Source: Symbiodinium sp. CCMP2592
Taxonomy: Eukaryota; Sar; Dinophyceae; Suessiales; Symbiodiniaceae
Reading direction: 5' to 3'
NCBI GenBank assembly: GCA_905221615.1
Contig: CAJNDT010003113.1
Span: 601,501 to 665,500 of the forward strand
DNA length: 64,000 nt
The stretch's first letter is position 1, and each line of letters opens with the position of its first letter. The notes under the pieces are model-generated. The model was given only the letters and a program-made list of their open reading frames with translations. It made no database searches and was not told the origin of the DNA. Below are positions 17,087 through 29,684 of the stretch, piece by piece. The position numbers and the translations under genes are program-made.

Positions 17087-19158
17087 CTTCTAGCTCCTTG
17101 TCACCCAGAGTCCAGCTGGCACCATCCAGCTTCAGGACATATTTTCTTTCGATTACCAGCGGCATTGTACCTATATATAGCCTTGAGCCGAACTTTATGG
17201 AAAGATCAACAACACGTGCCTGCAAACCATCCTTGAATTCATACTTGCAAAAAGCGTCAAAAAGTTCCATTGCAGACATCAACCTTGGCTCCTTTTCCCG
17301 GAAAACTCAGCAAGCGAGAACTCTCGAGTGACTCAAGAAGCCTTTCGCTTTCGCGAGGCAGTGGCTCCGGATCCTTGATCCAGCTCTTGGGCCGAGGCCC
17401 TCAAACTTTCGGCAGGCTTCGGCCTGTACAGGATGCACTCCTTCGGCGGAGCAGTGTTCTTCAAAATGGGAATCTTCCAGCCCTTCTCGTTCAGAAGGAC
17501 TGTCGCCAGATTCGGCTCTGAGCCGACCGGGATCTGCCAGAAGGCAGATAGCAAACTTGCGGCTGCAGCCGGGGGTGAAATAATTTACAAGCTTGTGCCC
17601 GAGGCCGAATGCCAAACCTCCACACTGCCAGCTGCCGGCTTTAAGCCAACCTTTGAAATCTGATCCGTGAAGGGGAAGATCGTCAGCTTGCCTGTCTTGG
17701 CTTTGCCCTCCAACAGACAGCACGTGGGATTCTTCAAAAAGGTCAACTCCTCTTCACAGTGCGAGTACTTCAGGAAATACTCGCAGCAGAGCTCGAAGAA
17801 CTCTCCTCGGAGTCTCTCTTGGCTGCAAGCCTCCGGGCAGTCGGTCCACAGAGTCAGACACCACTTCGGGTGCATCTCCGCTATACAGCTCGAAAAATTT
17901 CTTGAGCTCGCTCAGAGGCACCTCGACCTTCTTGTCCCAGCTCACTGGGCAAGACAGCGAGAAAGAGCCGTGGCTCTGGCCGATTTTCTCCAGCTTCCAA
18001 GGCCAGATGTCCTGATACTTCTGCTTGCCTTTGTACAGGTTCCCCTCTGCGAAGCCTTGCAGCTTCATCAGGAAGGCCGGGTCCTGCATGTTCTCCAAGG
18101 TCGCAGGGGCCGCATCAGACGGCCCATCTTTTGCAGCAGCAGCCGGTGTTGCACCGGCACTCTTGCCACCCATCTCGTGTTCGTACAAAGTCAGCAAATT
18201 GGCCAATGACCCGTGCTCAATGCCGTCTTGCCCCGACTTCTCTTTCTTGCACATGAACAGGGTGCTGCGAACCATCAGGCGACCGAAGCACTCAACTGCC
18301 TTGGCACGTGCACTTGCCTCCGTCACATTCTGAGTGCACGAGCAAGAAGCTCCTCCCAATCCTTTACAGCATCTTCCATGCCTTTCGCACAGAGCCTGCT
18401 GACATCGCTCTTGTTCAGCAGCCGAGCCACACCGTCTACCACTTTTGTGGCTGTCAGGTTCGTCGCGATCATCGCAGCCCTCGCGAAAGCATGCGATCGC
18501 TCCTGCCCTGCAAACCGGAGGCCGGCGACCGTGGACATGAATTCCTCTCCCAATCTTTTGCTTGCCCCATATTTCAAGGAAAAGTCGTGCAAAAACTTCA
18601 GCAGAGGTGCTTCGGTTCCTCCTGCATAGAATCTGCAGAACAACCCGCAAGCGGCCACGGTCTGTGGCGAGGCATCCGGCACCGTGGCTGCTACATCAGC
18701 TTGCACAACATCCCAGTCGATGCACAAACCTTGCTCTGCCAGCAACTTTGCTCGGGTCACCATCGCCATGGCGAGCTCCAGCTCGCCTGCCGTTCTTGCA
18801 ACTCCTTGGGCTGCATTCATGACTTCCTGAACGAAGGAGGCCAGCGAGGGCAGTACTGCATCAACTTCCGCTGACAGCACCAGCCACTCCCATCCATTAT
18901 CCACGGCCTGCCGAAAGTCCGTAGACAATCGCTGCAACGTGAGCTTGCCGTTGTCCGACACCGTCTCTTGGTCCGAGGGACATGCTGCAATGCAGGCACG
19001 GCAAAATGCCGTAAAGTGACTGCATGCTAACGACATGTATCGCTCATCGCCTCGCACCTCAGCTAGCAGCCCTCCATTCATATCCACTTGCCGCTTGTTG
19101 AAACTAAAGGCCTTTTGGCTCAGAGCTCTATCCGTGGATATTTCCATGCAAACACTTC

Positions 19159-19182
19159 GCTTCAGCTCCATGGAGCTGAAGC
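19159..19182. repeat. Perfect 24-bp palindrome, CCATGG core
   Basis: Arms GCTTCAGCTCC/GGAGCTGAAGC flank AT, within coding sequence (encoding GFSSMELK). Confidence 0.7.
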
Positions 19183-19492
19183 CTACAGATTGCACTTGGG
19201 CCCCTGTCTTGTGAACTTGGGCTCCATTCAATCCTAACCCTGAGCGATTCGACGGGTGCACCAGGACTTGACCCGGCCGCAGCACCTGCCTGTAGCACTT
19301 CCTGCTCTCCTGCAGGATAGTTTCGATCTCCGTCCATCTCTCCAATGCCGGAGCATCTTTCTTCAATGCCTGCTCCACGGCCGTAGCCCAGGCAGGCTTC
19401 ATCTTTTCCAAGTTCTCTTGAAAAAAACGGCTGCATGGCAACAGGATATGCATTTCTTGTCCGCCCTGCCCCCCCCTGTATACACGAAACAC

Positions 19493-19756
19493 CCTTCAAA
19501 CACAAGTCATTTACGTGCCTAACATAGTCATTTCCCTATATAAGAACTGTACTTCAAAAAGTTATGTTAACTTAGCTAAACTTTAGCTAAACCCCCTAAC
19601 CTTTGTAAATGTTTAACATACTTACACCACTTATGTAAACACTTAGCTAAGTCTCTTAACAGTTGTATTTGTTTATCACAGTTATAAGTGATTTGCAATA
19701 TAGATACAACCGGGTTGCAAGCTATTTAACAACATGCTTGCAATCTATATAAACAC
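19493..19756. other. AT-rich spacer
   Basis: Base composition changes sharply to AT-rich, with repeated TTAGCTAA and TGTAAA-like words and TATATAA near 19541 and 19748. It lies 5' of the minus-strand gene at 19492 and could hold its promoter, but no specific site can be assigned. Confidence 0.4.
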
Positions 19757-20266
19757 TTACAAAGCCACGGTTCTTCCCAGTATACCTCCAGTTCCGCCTC
19801 CGGTTCCGGCGCTCGCGGATCTACGAGAAGACCCTGCACGGGAACCCGTGCCACTGGAGTGGCCGCGGCCGTCGCCGCCACCTGCCTTTCCACCGCCTTT
19901 GGCCCACTGCGTGAAGCCACCCATCTGGTCCGGGCGACCAAGCAGAGGTCCGCCACGGGACCTTGGCAAAGGAAAACAGGAAGAGCAGGGGCGGGCGTCG
20001 CGACACCCGTTCTCTACAAGCACAGTTGAGAGGAAGTGCTGCGGCGGCAGAGGGGTTTCCTGAGGGGTCTGGGGGAAGCAAGGCACTCGCACAGACAGAG
20101 CTACCCTACACTCCTGCCTACACCTTGCAACCTGCAATGACCTTCCAGACCTACACACCACACTGCTGCAGCACTCACGTCCTAACGACCCTAACGAAAA
20201 CGACGAAACGAGCCGCAACACGGAAGGCGTACAGTGAGACCTGCCCCGCGCGTCCAACACGAACAC
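19757..20266 (-). CDS. Low-complexity ORF of uncertain reality
   Basis: This 169-codon frame has an Arg/Ser/Cys-rich first half and a G/S/K-rich tail (WAKGGGKAGGGDGRG). It lies directly downstream of the RT fragment on the same strand and overlaps it by 76 bases. It could be a piece of the same broken element, or a chance frame in GC-rich DNA. Confidence 0.25.
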   Translation of the reverse strand: MFVLDARGRSHCTPSVLRLVSSFSLGSLGRECCSSVVCRSGRSLQVARCRQECRVALSVRVPCFPQTPQETPLPPQHFLSTVLVENGCRDARPCSSCFPLPRSRGGPLLGRPDQMGGFTQWAKGGGKAGGGDGRGHSSGTGSRAGSSRRSASAGTGGGTGGILGRTVAL

Positions 20267-20733
20267 CGCGAACAGCCCACGCGCAACCCCCCCGAACCAA
20301 CCCCTAAACCCACAACCCCGAAACCCTCCGGATTCGGCACCCTCCCGCGGGGACCCGCCGGGAAAAGCCCGGGTGGGGTGGTTGGTGTCCGCGCGCGCCG
20401 CGTCGTGGTGCGCGCCGCGTCCTGGTGCGAGCGCTTGTCCCCTTCAGGGGCAGGAGGCGCCGCGGGCTCCGCCGCGCACGCACTCCCTTTCGGGTTGGCC
20501 TTGAACCCAAGGGCTTCCATGGCCGACTCCGCGCTCTGGGGAGGCGCACAGGCCTCGCTTATCGCCTGATCGGCGTAGGATCGTCCACGTACGCGATCCA
20601 TTCCTTCGTGTACCGGAGGCGACGCCCACGGCCCGGGGGCGTACGCCCGGTCCACAACGAAGTTAAAGTCGTCCGGCCCGCTCACGGGACCGAACGTCGA
20701 GTTCACCTTGACGAGACGCAGCAGGGATTTCAT
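20191..20733 (-). pseudogene. Reverse transcriptase fragment, C-terminal half (Ty3/gypsy-like), frameshifted
   Basis: On the minus strand near 20700-20640 the text reads TFGPVSGPDDFNFVVDRAYAPG, the segment that follows motif B in gypsy-like RTs. The catalytic box then appears in another frame as YTKEWIAYVDDPTPIR, with YVDD at 20591-20580. One frameshift near 20640 separates them. Downstream sequence is low-complexity. The matching N-terminal half lies in the opposite direction at 20734-22348, so the gene has been inverted as well as frameshifted. Confidence 0.6.
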
Positions 20734-22348
20734 CCTGCGCCTCGGAGAACGCGTGGCCTATCGTGGGGCGCGTGGGGGCCCGAAGTCGTGTAGACTGGGG
20801 CGCGTCACTCAGGTGGCGCCCAGGTGGGCGTGCACCGCAAGGGGCCAGAACTCAGCGGTGTCCGCGTTAGGTGGGCCCTCGCTTACCTGACGGAGGTCGC
20901 GAGGGTGGACCTTGCGGAGGCCTACTCGCAGGTTTTAGCGGCAGTGTTGTCTGAAGTCCCTGCTTCCCCGGAGTTAGCGGCTGTTCGCGCGTGGGTTTCG
21001 CGCCACTTCGAAGGCGGTTGCCTCGACCTGCTGGAGGTTTCCTGGGGCGGTGCGGTCGTCTCTGACGCAGCCCGCTCCTGCGGTTACCGTGTTGGCCCGG
21101 TGGTTCTTCACGGGCAGCCTTCACTTACGGCGTGAAGTGGGATTTGAGCAATCTCACGCACGTCGCGGCCGTGACTGGCGCGATAGACCACCTCAGGCCT
21201 CGGCTTTTGGCGTTCTCCCTCTTGGGCAGGTCCCTGCCCCAACCCTTGCTGCAGGCGGTGGTTTCCCGCGCCTCCGGGCGCGCAGAATACCTCGCCGTGT
21301 GCTTTGCAGCGGAAGACGGGGATACACGCCGTGGGGTCTAGAAGAGTGGAGGAAGTGTTTTGGGACATTGTCCGATCCGGTCTGGCCTTGGGTCTTCGTC
21401 CGGTCGGATACCTGTCAGTTCCTGCGCCCCACGCATCGCGGGAATCCGGTCGTCTGTTTTGGCTCTCCGACTTCGACCTTTCGCGTTTGGGCTCCAGGTG
21501 CTCGAAGCCGGACGTGTTGGGGGCTGTTCCCCACGAGCACGGTAGGGGCAAGGTTACGGACTTTAACTTTCAGGGCACGGCTATCTGCGCGACATCGGTC
21601 TGAGGGCCGGCAGTGATACTTCGCCGGAGGCGGTCTGCGGCTGCGAGCCCTGGGCCGGCGCCTTCGGGCGCGGCGCCAGTCCCGGAGATGCTTCTCCCGG
21701 ACGTGAAGTCAGGAGAAGAGCTCTCCCGCTCACCGCAGAGCGCGCAGAAGTCGAGGACATCGCGGCTCGTGTGGAGGCCTACTGGAAGGCCAAGGCCGAC
21801 GCCCGGGACTGGGATTCGGTCCGGGCGGACCTGATCCTCGCAGAACCGAGGAGTACCGGGTCAAGATCGAGCCCGGGCCGACCAGGCCGCGGGGTTCTGG
21901 GCGGAAGGAACGACCCGGACTACGGTCCGGAAGTTCGCCCATGATTGCATGTTGACCCGGTTGACTGGTTTCGTCCCAGCCGCACGCCCTTGAGGGCGAG
22001 GCGGCCCAGTGAGTGGACGACAGGCTGGAGGAGGAAGTCCAGCGGGGCCAACTGGTCCGCGGACCCTCGGCCTGGGGTTCGGCGCCATTTCCCACAAAGG
22101 AAATGCCACAAGCGGGCGCGGAAGCGCGGCTTGGTCGTCGATAATTACCGGCGCGTGAACGCCCGGGTCAAGCGGTCGACGTACTTCTGCAGGCGGAGTA
22201 CCGACGTACTCGCCGCGGCGGTTGGCAGCGTGTGGTACACGTTTGTCGACGCTGTTAGCGGGTTCAAGCAGATCCGCAACACGAAGCGAGCGCGGGAAGT
22301 GCTCGCTATCGTGGCCCGCTCGGGAAAGTACCTTCCCGTGGGGCTGAC
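20734..22348 (+). pseudogene. Reverse transcriptase fragment, N-terminal half, ending abruptly in satellite
   Basis: The clearest part, 22100-22348, reads RGLVVDNYRRVNARVKRSTY, then WYTFVDAVSGFKQIRN and VARSGKYLPVGLT. It matches gypsy-like RT motifs 1-4, with the first catalytic Asp in FVDAVSGF (about 22242-22265). After GLT the DNA changes within a few bases to the 43-bp satellite. The upstream 1.3 kb is GC-rich and carries several open frames in all phases (for example 21132-21341 and 21304-21603) that probably belong to the same decayed polyprotein but cannot be named. Confidence 0.6.
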
Positions 22349-25300
22349 TTCGAAGCGACAAAACTTGAGACATCCCAGCCAAGATCTTAACCACAAACCC
22401 ATCAAAGTTGAGGTATCCTAACCGGGATCTTAACCACGAAGCCGCAAGACTTAAGGAATTCCAGGCGCATCTTAACAACAAAGCCACAAGATTTAAGGTA
22501 TCCCAACCGGGATCTTGACCACGAAGCGACAAAACTTGCTATCTCTAGTCCACGAGACCGCAACACTTGAGGTACCCCAACCGAAATCTTGATATGTAGA
22601 CAACGGCACCTGAGATATCACAGCCTGGATCTTGATCACGAAACCTCAAAACTTGAAGCGTTCCATCCGGGATCTTGAACACGAAGCCACAAAACTTGAG
22701 GTATCCCAACCGGGATCTCAACTGCGAAGCCACCAGACTGGAGAAACTCCAACCGGGATCTTGAGCACGAAGCAACAAAACTTGAGGTATCCCAACCGGG
22801 ATCTTGACCACGAAGCCACCAAACTTGAAGTAACACAACTGGGATCTTGACCACGAAGCCACAAAACTTGAGATATCCCATTCGATATCTTGACCACGAA
22901 GCAACAAAACTTGAGGTATCCAAACCACGATCTTTTCACGAAGCCACAAAACTTGAGGTATCGCAACCGAGATCTTGGTCACGAAGCCACAAAACCTGGA
23001 GGTATACCGACCGTGATCTTGGCCAGACCACGAAGCCACGAAACTCCAAGTATCCCGATCTTGGCCACGAAGCCACAAAATTTGAGGTATCCCAACCGGG
23101 ATCTTAACCAAGAATCCACAAAACTTGAGGTATCCCAATCGGGATCTTGTCCACGAAGCCGGGTCTTGACCACGAAACCTCAAAACTTGAAGTTTGCTAG
23201 GCCGGGATCTTGACAACGAAATCTAAGTTTTGAGGTATCCCATCCGGGATCTTGGCCAGGAAGCCACAAGACTGGAGGTATCCCACTCGGGATCTTGATC
23301 TCGAAGCCACAAAACTTGAGGTGTCCCAACCAGGATCTTGACCATGAAGCCAGCTTACTTGAGGTGCCCCAGCTGGCATTGTTTCGACGAAGCCCCAAAC
23401 CTGGATCTTGATCACGAAGCGACAAACCTTGAGATATCCCATCCGGGTTCTTGACCACGGCGCCACATAGCTGGGCGTATTCTGGCCGTAACTTGGCCAA
23501 CTGGAATCTTGATTACGAATTCACAAGTATCCCACCTGAGTTCTTGGTTACTACAACCGGTATTTTATCGCGAGCCACAGGTATCTATACCACGACTACA
23601 CAAAATTTGAAGTATTTTCAACCGGGATCTTGATCATCTTGACAAAGAAGCCACCAAACTTGAGGTATCCCGGTATCCCGATCTGGATCTTGGCCACGAA
23701 AAACAAAACTTGAGGTATCCTGATCGAGTCTGGGCCACGAAGCCACGTCACTTGAGGCATCCCAACCGGGGTCTTGACCACGAAGCCTCAAAACTTGAGG
23801 CATCCCAACCGGGGCTAGACCGCGAAGCCACAACATTTGAGGCATCCCAACCAGGATCTTGACTTCGAAGCGACAAAACTTGAGACATCCCAGCCAAGAT
23901 CTTAACCACAAATCCACCAAAGTTGAGGTATCCTAACCGGGATCTTAACCACGAAGCCGCAAGACTTAAGGAATTCCAGGCGCATCTTAACAACAAAGCC
24001 ACAAGATTTAAGGTATCCCAACCGGGATCTTGACCACGAAGCGACAAAACTTGCGATATTTCTAGTCCACGAGGATCTTGACCACGAAGCCACAAACGCC
24101 ACAAACCTTGAGGTATCCCAACTCGGACCTTGACCACCATCCGGGATCTCAACCACGAAGCCACCAGACTGGAGAAATTCCAACCGGTATCTCGACCACC
24201 GAGCCACAAATCTTGAGGTATCCCTACCACAAATCTTGAGGTATCCCAACCGGGATCTTGGCCACGAAGTCGCACAACTTGAGATATCCCAACGTGGATC
24301 TTGATCAGAAAGCCACAAAACTTGAGATGTCCCAGCCGGGATCTTGATCACGAAACCTCAAAACTTGAGGCATTCCAGCCGGGATCTTGGCGACGAAAAC
24401 ACAAAACTCGAGGGATCCCAACCGGGATCTTGACCACGAGGTCGCACAACTTGAGATATCCCAGCCGGGATCTTGACCTAGAAACCTCAAAACTTGAGGT
24501 ATCCCAACAGGTCTTAACTGGGATCTTAACGACGAAGCCACTAGACTTGAGGTATAGCAACCGGGATCTCGACCACGAAGCCACAATTTTTGAGATATCC
24601 CAACAGCCGGGATCTTGACGACGAAGCCACACAACTTGAGGTATCCCACCGGGATCTTGACCACGGAGCCACAAATCTTGAGGTATTCCAACCGGGATCT
24701 TGGCCACGAAGCCACAAAACTTGAAGTATTCTAACCGGGATCTTGGCCACGAAGCCACGAAACTTGAGGTATTTCAACCGGGATCTTGACGACGAAGCCA
24801 CAAAACTTGAGGTATCCCATCCGCGATCTTGACCACGAAATCTCAAAACTTTAAGTGTCCGAGCCGGGGGTCTTGACCAGGAACTTGAGGTATCCCGACC
24901 GGTATCTCGACCATGCCAGCCGGGATCTTGACGACGACGGCGCAAAACTTGAGCTTCCCCAACCGGGATCTTGAACACGATTTCTAAACCAGGGTCTTGA
25001 TTACGAAACCACCACGTTTGACGTACCCCAACCAGGAGCTTGAACACCAAGCCACAAAATTTGAGGTATCCCAACCGTGATCTTGACCACGAAATATCCC
25101 AACCGGGATCTTGACGACGAATCCCCAAAACTTGAGATATCCCAACCGGTAACTTGGCCACGAAACCTCAAAACTTGAGGAGCTCCAACCGGAAATATGG
25201 CTACGAAGCCACGAAACTTGAGGTATCCCAACCGGCATCTTGATCACGAAGCCACAAAAGTTGAGGTATTCCAACCGGGATCCTGACCACGAAACCTCAA

Positions 25301-26199
25301 GACTTTATGTGTCCGAACCGGGGTCTTGACCACAAAGCCTCAAAACTTCAGCTATCCCATCCGGGATCTCAACCACGAAGCCACCACACTGGAGAAATTC
25401 CAACCGGTATCTCGACTACGGAGCCACAAATCTTGAGGTATCCCAACCGGGATCTTGGCCACGAAGTCGCACAACTTGAGATATCCCAACGGGATCTTGA
25501 CCACAAAGCCACCAAACTTGAGATGTCCCAGCCGGATCTTGAGCACGAAGCCACGAAACTTGAGGTATTACAACCGCAACCGGGGTTTAGTTGACCACGA
25601 AGCCACAAAAATTGAGGTATCCCAACGCAATCTTGGCCACAAAACGCCACAAAACTTGTGGTATCCTAACCGGGATCTTGACGAGGTATCCCAGCCGGCG
25701 TCTTGTCAACGAAATCTCAAAACTTGAAGTATCCTAGCCGGGATCTTGATCAGGAAGCCTCAAAACATGAGGTATCCCAACCGAGATTTTGACCACGACG
25801 CCACCAAACTTGAAGTATATAACACAACTGGGATCTTGACCACGAAGCCACAAAGCTTGAGATATCCCATTCGATATCTTGATCGCGAAGCCACAAAACT
25901 TCAGGTATCCCAACCGGGATCTTGATCACGAAGCCACCAAGCTTGAGATATACCAAAAACCAGGATTTTGACCAACAAAACTTGAGGTATCCCAAACGGG
26001 ATCTTCACCACAAAACCACAATACTTGGGGTATCTCAGTCGGGATCTTCACTACAAAGCCGCAAAGCTTGAGGTATCCCAACAGCCGGGATCTTGACGAC
26101 GAAGCCACAAAACATGAGGTATCTTGACTTCGAAGCCACAAAACTTGAGGTGTCCTAACCGGGATCTTGGCCACGAAGCCACAAAACTTGAGGTATCCG

Positions 26200-26310
26200 T
26201 TAGAAGGGGCTCCCACCCTGTAATAGTGACCATAAGGATTATATAGGATTATATTAGGGCCCTATTATCTTCCTATTATACCACTATTACAGGGTGGGGG
26301 CAGCTTCTAA
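26200..26310. mobile_element. 111-bp MITE, hAT-like (8-bp target duplication)
   Basis: Ends TTAGAAGGGGCTCCCACCC... and ...GGGTGGGGGCAGCTTCTAA form imperfect terminal inverted repeats of about 29 bp. The satellite on either side carries the 8-bp duplication GGTATCCG (26192-26199 and 26311-26318). The inverted copy of this satellite stretch near 34435 has one GGTATCCG and no insert, an empty site. Eight-base duplications are typical of hAT elements. Confidence 0.85.
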
Positions 26311-28260
26311 GGTATCCGGTCCTAACCGGGATGTTGGCCACGAAGCCACAAAACTTGAGGTATTCGGGATCTTGACCACGGAGCTACAATTTTGAGGTAT
26401 CCCAACCGGGATCTTGACCGCGACGCCGCAAAACTTGAGGTATTCCAACCGGGATCTTGGCCACGGAGCTACAAATTTTGAGGTATCCCAACCGGGATCT
26501 TGACGACGCCCACAAACCTGATTGAGGTATCCCAACCGGGATCTTGACTACGAAGCCACAAAACTTGTGGTATCCCACCCGGAATGCTGAAAATAAAACC
26601 TCAAAACTTCTAGATATCCCAATCGGGATCTTGGCCACGATGCCACAAGACTTGAGAAATCCCAACCGGGATCTTGAGCACGAAGCCACCAGACTTGAGG
26701 TATCCCAACCGGTATCGTGACCACGAAGACACAAAACTTGAGGCACCCCACCGGGGATCTTGACCAAGAACCCTCCAAACTTTGAGTGTCCGAACCGGGT
26801 CTTGACCACGAAGCTTGAGGTATCTCAATCGGGATCTTGCCCACGAGACCTCGAAACTTGAGGTATCCCAACCGAAATCTTGGCCACGAAGCCACAAACC
26901 TTGAGGTATCACGATTGGGATCTTGACCACGAAGCCACAAAATGCCACAAGCCTTGAGGTATCCCAACTGGGATCTTGCCCACGAAGCCACAAAACTTGA
27001 GGTATCCGAACCGGGGTTTTGACTTCGAAGCCACGAAATTTAAGGCATCACATCCGGTGTCTTGACCAAGGAGCCACAAAACTTCAGGTATCCCAACCGG
27101 GATCTTGACCACGAAGCCACCAAACTTGAGGTATCCCAACCGGCATCTTGACCACGAAGCCGCGAAACTTGAGGCATGCCGATCTTGGCCACGAAGCCAC
27201 AAAACTTGAGGTATCCCAGCCAGGATCTTCTTGTCCACGAAGCCACCAAATTTGAGGTACCCCAACCGGGATCTTATCCCAACCGCGATCATGACAACGA
27301 AACCTCAAAACTTGAGGTATTCCAACCGGCATCTTGACTACGAGGTCACAAAATTTGAGGATCCCAGCCGGGATCTTGAATACGAAACCTCAAACCTTGA
27401 GGTATCCCAGCGGGGATCTTGACCTGAATACAAAGGCTCTTATCTTGAGGTATCCCCCGAGATCTTGACTACCAAACCTCAAAACTTGAGATGTCCCAAC
27501 CGGCATCTTGACTACGAAGCCACCAAACTTGAGGTATCACAACTGGGATCTTGGCCACGAAGCCACAAAACTTGAGGTATCCCTTTCGGTATCTTGACCA
27601 CGAAGCCACACAACTTGAGGTATCCCAACCGGGATCTTGGCTAGGAAACCACAAAACTTGAGGTGTCCCAACCGCGATCTTGGCTACTTGAGTCTTGACC
27701 ACGAAGCCACCAAACTTGAGGTATCCCAACCGAGATCTTGACCACGAAGCCACAAAAAGCGACAAACTTTGAGGTATCCCAACTGGGATCTTGACCACGA
27801 AGCCGCAAAACTTGAGGTATCTCAACCAACATCTTGACTGCAACACGCTACGAAACTTGAAGGTATGCCGGCTGGGATCTTGACCACGAAACCTCAAAGC
27901 CTGAAGAACGGTAACCGGGATCTTGAGCACGAAGCCGCAAAACTTGAGGTATCACAACCGGGGTCTTGACCACGAAACCTAAAGACTTGAGGCATTCCAA
28001 CCGGGATCTTGACTACAAAGCCACAAAAGTTGCGATGAACTTGGCCACGAGGCCACAAATCTTGAGATATCCAGATCAAGATCTTGCCCATGACACCCCC
28101 AAACTTGCGGTACCCCAACGACCGAGATCTTGACCACGATATAAACCAGGACCTTGAACACGAAGCCACCAAGCTTAAGGTATCCCAACCGGGATCTCAA
28201 CCACGAAGCCACCAGACTGGAGAAATTCCAACCGGTATCTCGAGCACGGAGCCACAAAAC

Positions 28261-29684
28261 TTGAGGTACCCAAGCCGGCATCTTCACGACGAAGTCCCAA
28301 ATCTTTAGGTACCCCCAACAACCGGGATCTTGACCACAAAGCCACAAAACTTGAGATGTCCCAGCCGGGATCTTGACCACGGAGTCACGAAACTTGAGGT
28401 ATCCCAACCGGGATCTTGGCCACGATGCCACAAAGCTTGAGATATCCCAACCGGGATCTTGACCACGAAGCCACAAAACTTTAGATATCCCAGCCGGGAT
28501 CTTGGCCACGAGGCCACAAAACTTGAGGCATTCCAATCGGGAGGATCTTGACGACGAAGCCACAAAATTTTAGGTATCCCAACCGGGATCTTGACCACGA
28601 AGTATCCCAGACGGTACCTTGACCTCCAAGCCACAAAACTTGAGGCATTCCAACCGGGACCTTGATGACAAAACCACAAAAAATGAGGCATCTCATGTGG
28701 GACCTTGAATGCGAAACCACCAAACTTGAGGCATCCCACCCAAGATGTTGACCACGAAGCCACAAAACTTGAGGTATCTCAACCGGATCTTGACCACGAA
28801 ACCTCAAAACTTGAGATATCCCAACCGGGATCTCGGCCACGAAACCTAAAATTTTAGAGGCATTCCAACCGGGATCTTGACTACGAAGCCTCAAACCTTC
28901 AGGTGATCTTGGCCACGAAGCCACAAATCTTGAGATATCCAGATCAAGGTCTTGCCCATGACACCCCCAAACTTGAGGTACCCAAGCCGGCATCTTCACG
29001 ACGAAGTCACAAATCTTTAGGTACCCCCAACAACCGGGATCTTGACCACAAAGCCACAAAACTTGAGATGTCCCAGCCGGGATCTTGACCACGGAGTCAC
29101 GAAACTTGAGGTATCCCAACCGGGATCTTGGCCACGATGCCACAAAGCTTGTGATATCCCAACCGGGATCTTGACTACGAAGCCACAAAACCTTAGATAT
29201 CCCAGCCGGGATCTTGGCCACGAGGCCACAAAACTTGAGGCATTCCAATCGGGAGGATCTTGACGACGAAGCCACAAAATTTTAGGTATCCCAACCGGGA
29301 TCTTGACCACGAAGTATCCCAGACGGTACCTTGACCTCCAAGCCACAAAACTTGAGGCATTCCAACCGGGACCTTGATGACAAAACCACAAAAAATGAGG
29401 CATCTCATGTGGGACCTTGAATGCGAAACCACCAAACTTGAGGCATCCCACCCAAGATGTTGACCACGAAGCCACAAAACTTGAGGTATCTCAACCGGAT
29501 CTTGACCACGAAACCTCAAAACTTGAGATATCCCAACCGGGATCTCGGCCACGAAACCTAAAATTTTAGAGGCATTCCAACCGGGATCTTGACTACGAAG
29601 CCTCAAACCTTCAGGTGATCTTGGCCACGAAGCCACAAATCTTGAGATATCCAGATCAAGGTCTTGCCCATGACACCCCCAAAC
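28261..29684. repeat. Tandem 712-bp higher-order duplication in the satellite
   Basis: Units 28261-28972 and 28973-29684 are nearly identical, although the 43-bp repeats within each are diverged. This indicates a recent duplication of a block of about 17 units. Confidence 0.85.

Larger units (their letters stand above)
16353..19492 (-). pseudogene. Long minus-strand gene of unknown family, several frameshifts
   Basis: Consecutive open pieces on the minus strand join as one decayed gene of about 1000 codons: 19492-18323 (389 residues), the 3' part of 18650-17754, 17875-17585, 17554-17333 and 17282-16353 (309 residues). The first piece is helical and alanine-rich. The second contains KKEVPLSELKKFFELY-like helices. 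The last is basic and ends KRRKHGVLVD. I see no catalytic motif I can name. Neighbouring pieces overlap or abut in different frames, as expected for indels in one ancestral frame, though introns are possible. Palindromes at 17067 and 19159 lie inside its coding sequence. Confidence 0.4.

Noticed and set aside
13551-20190. One large DNA transposon spanning the minus-strand genes
   Set aside because: No matching terminal inverted repeats or target duplications could be found by eye at the ends of the region.
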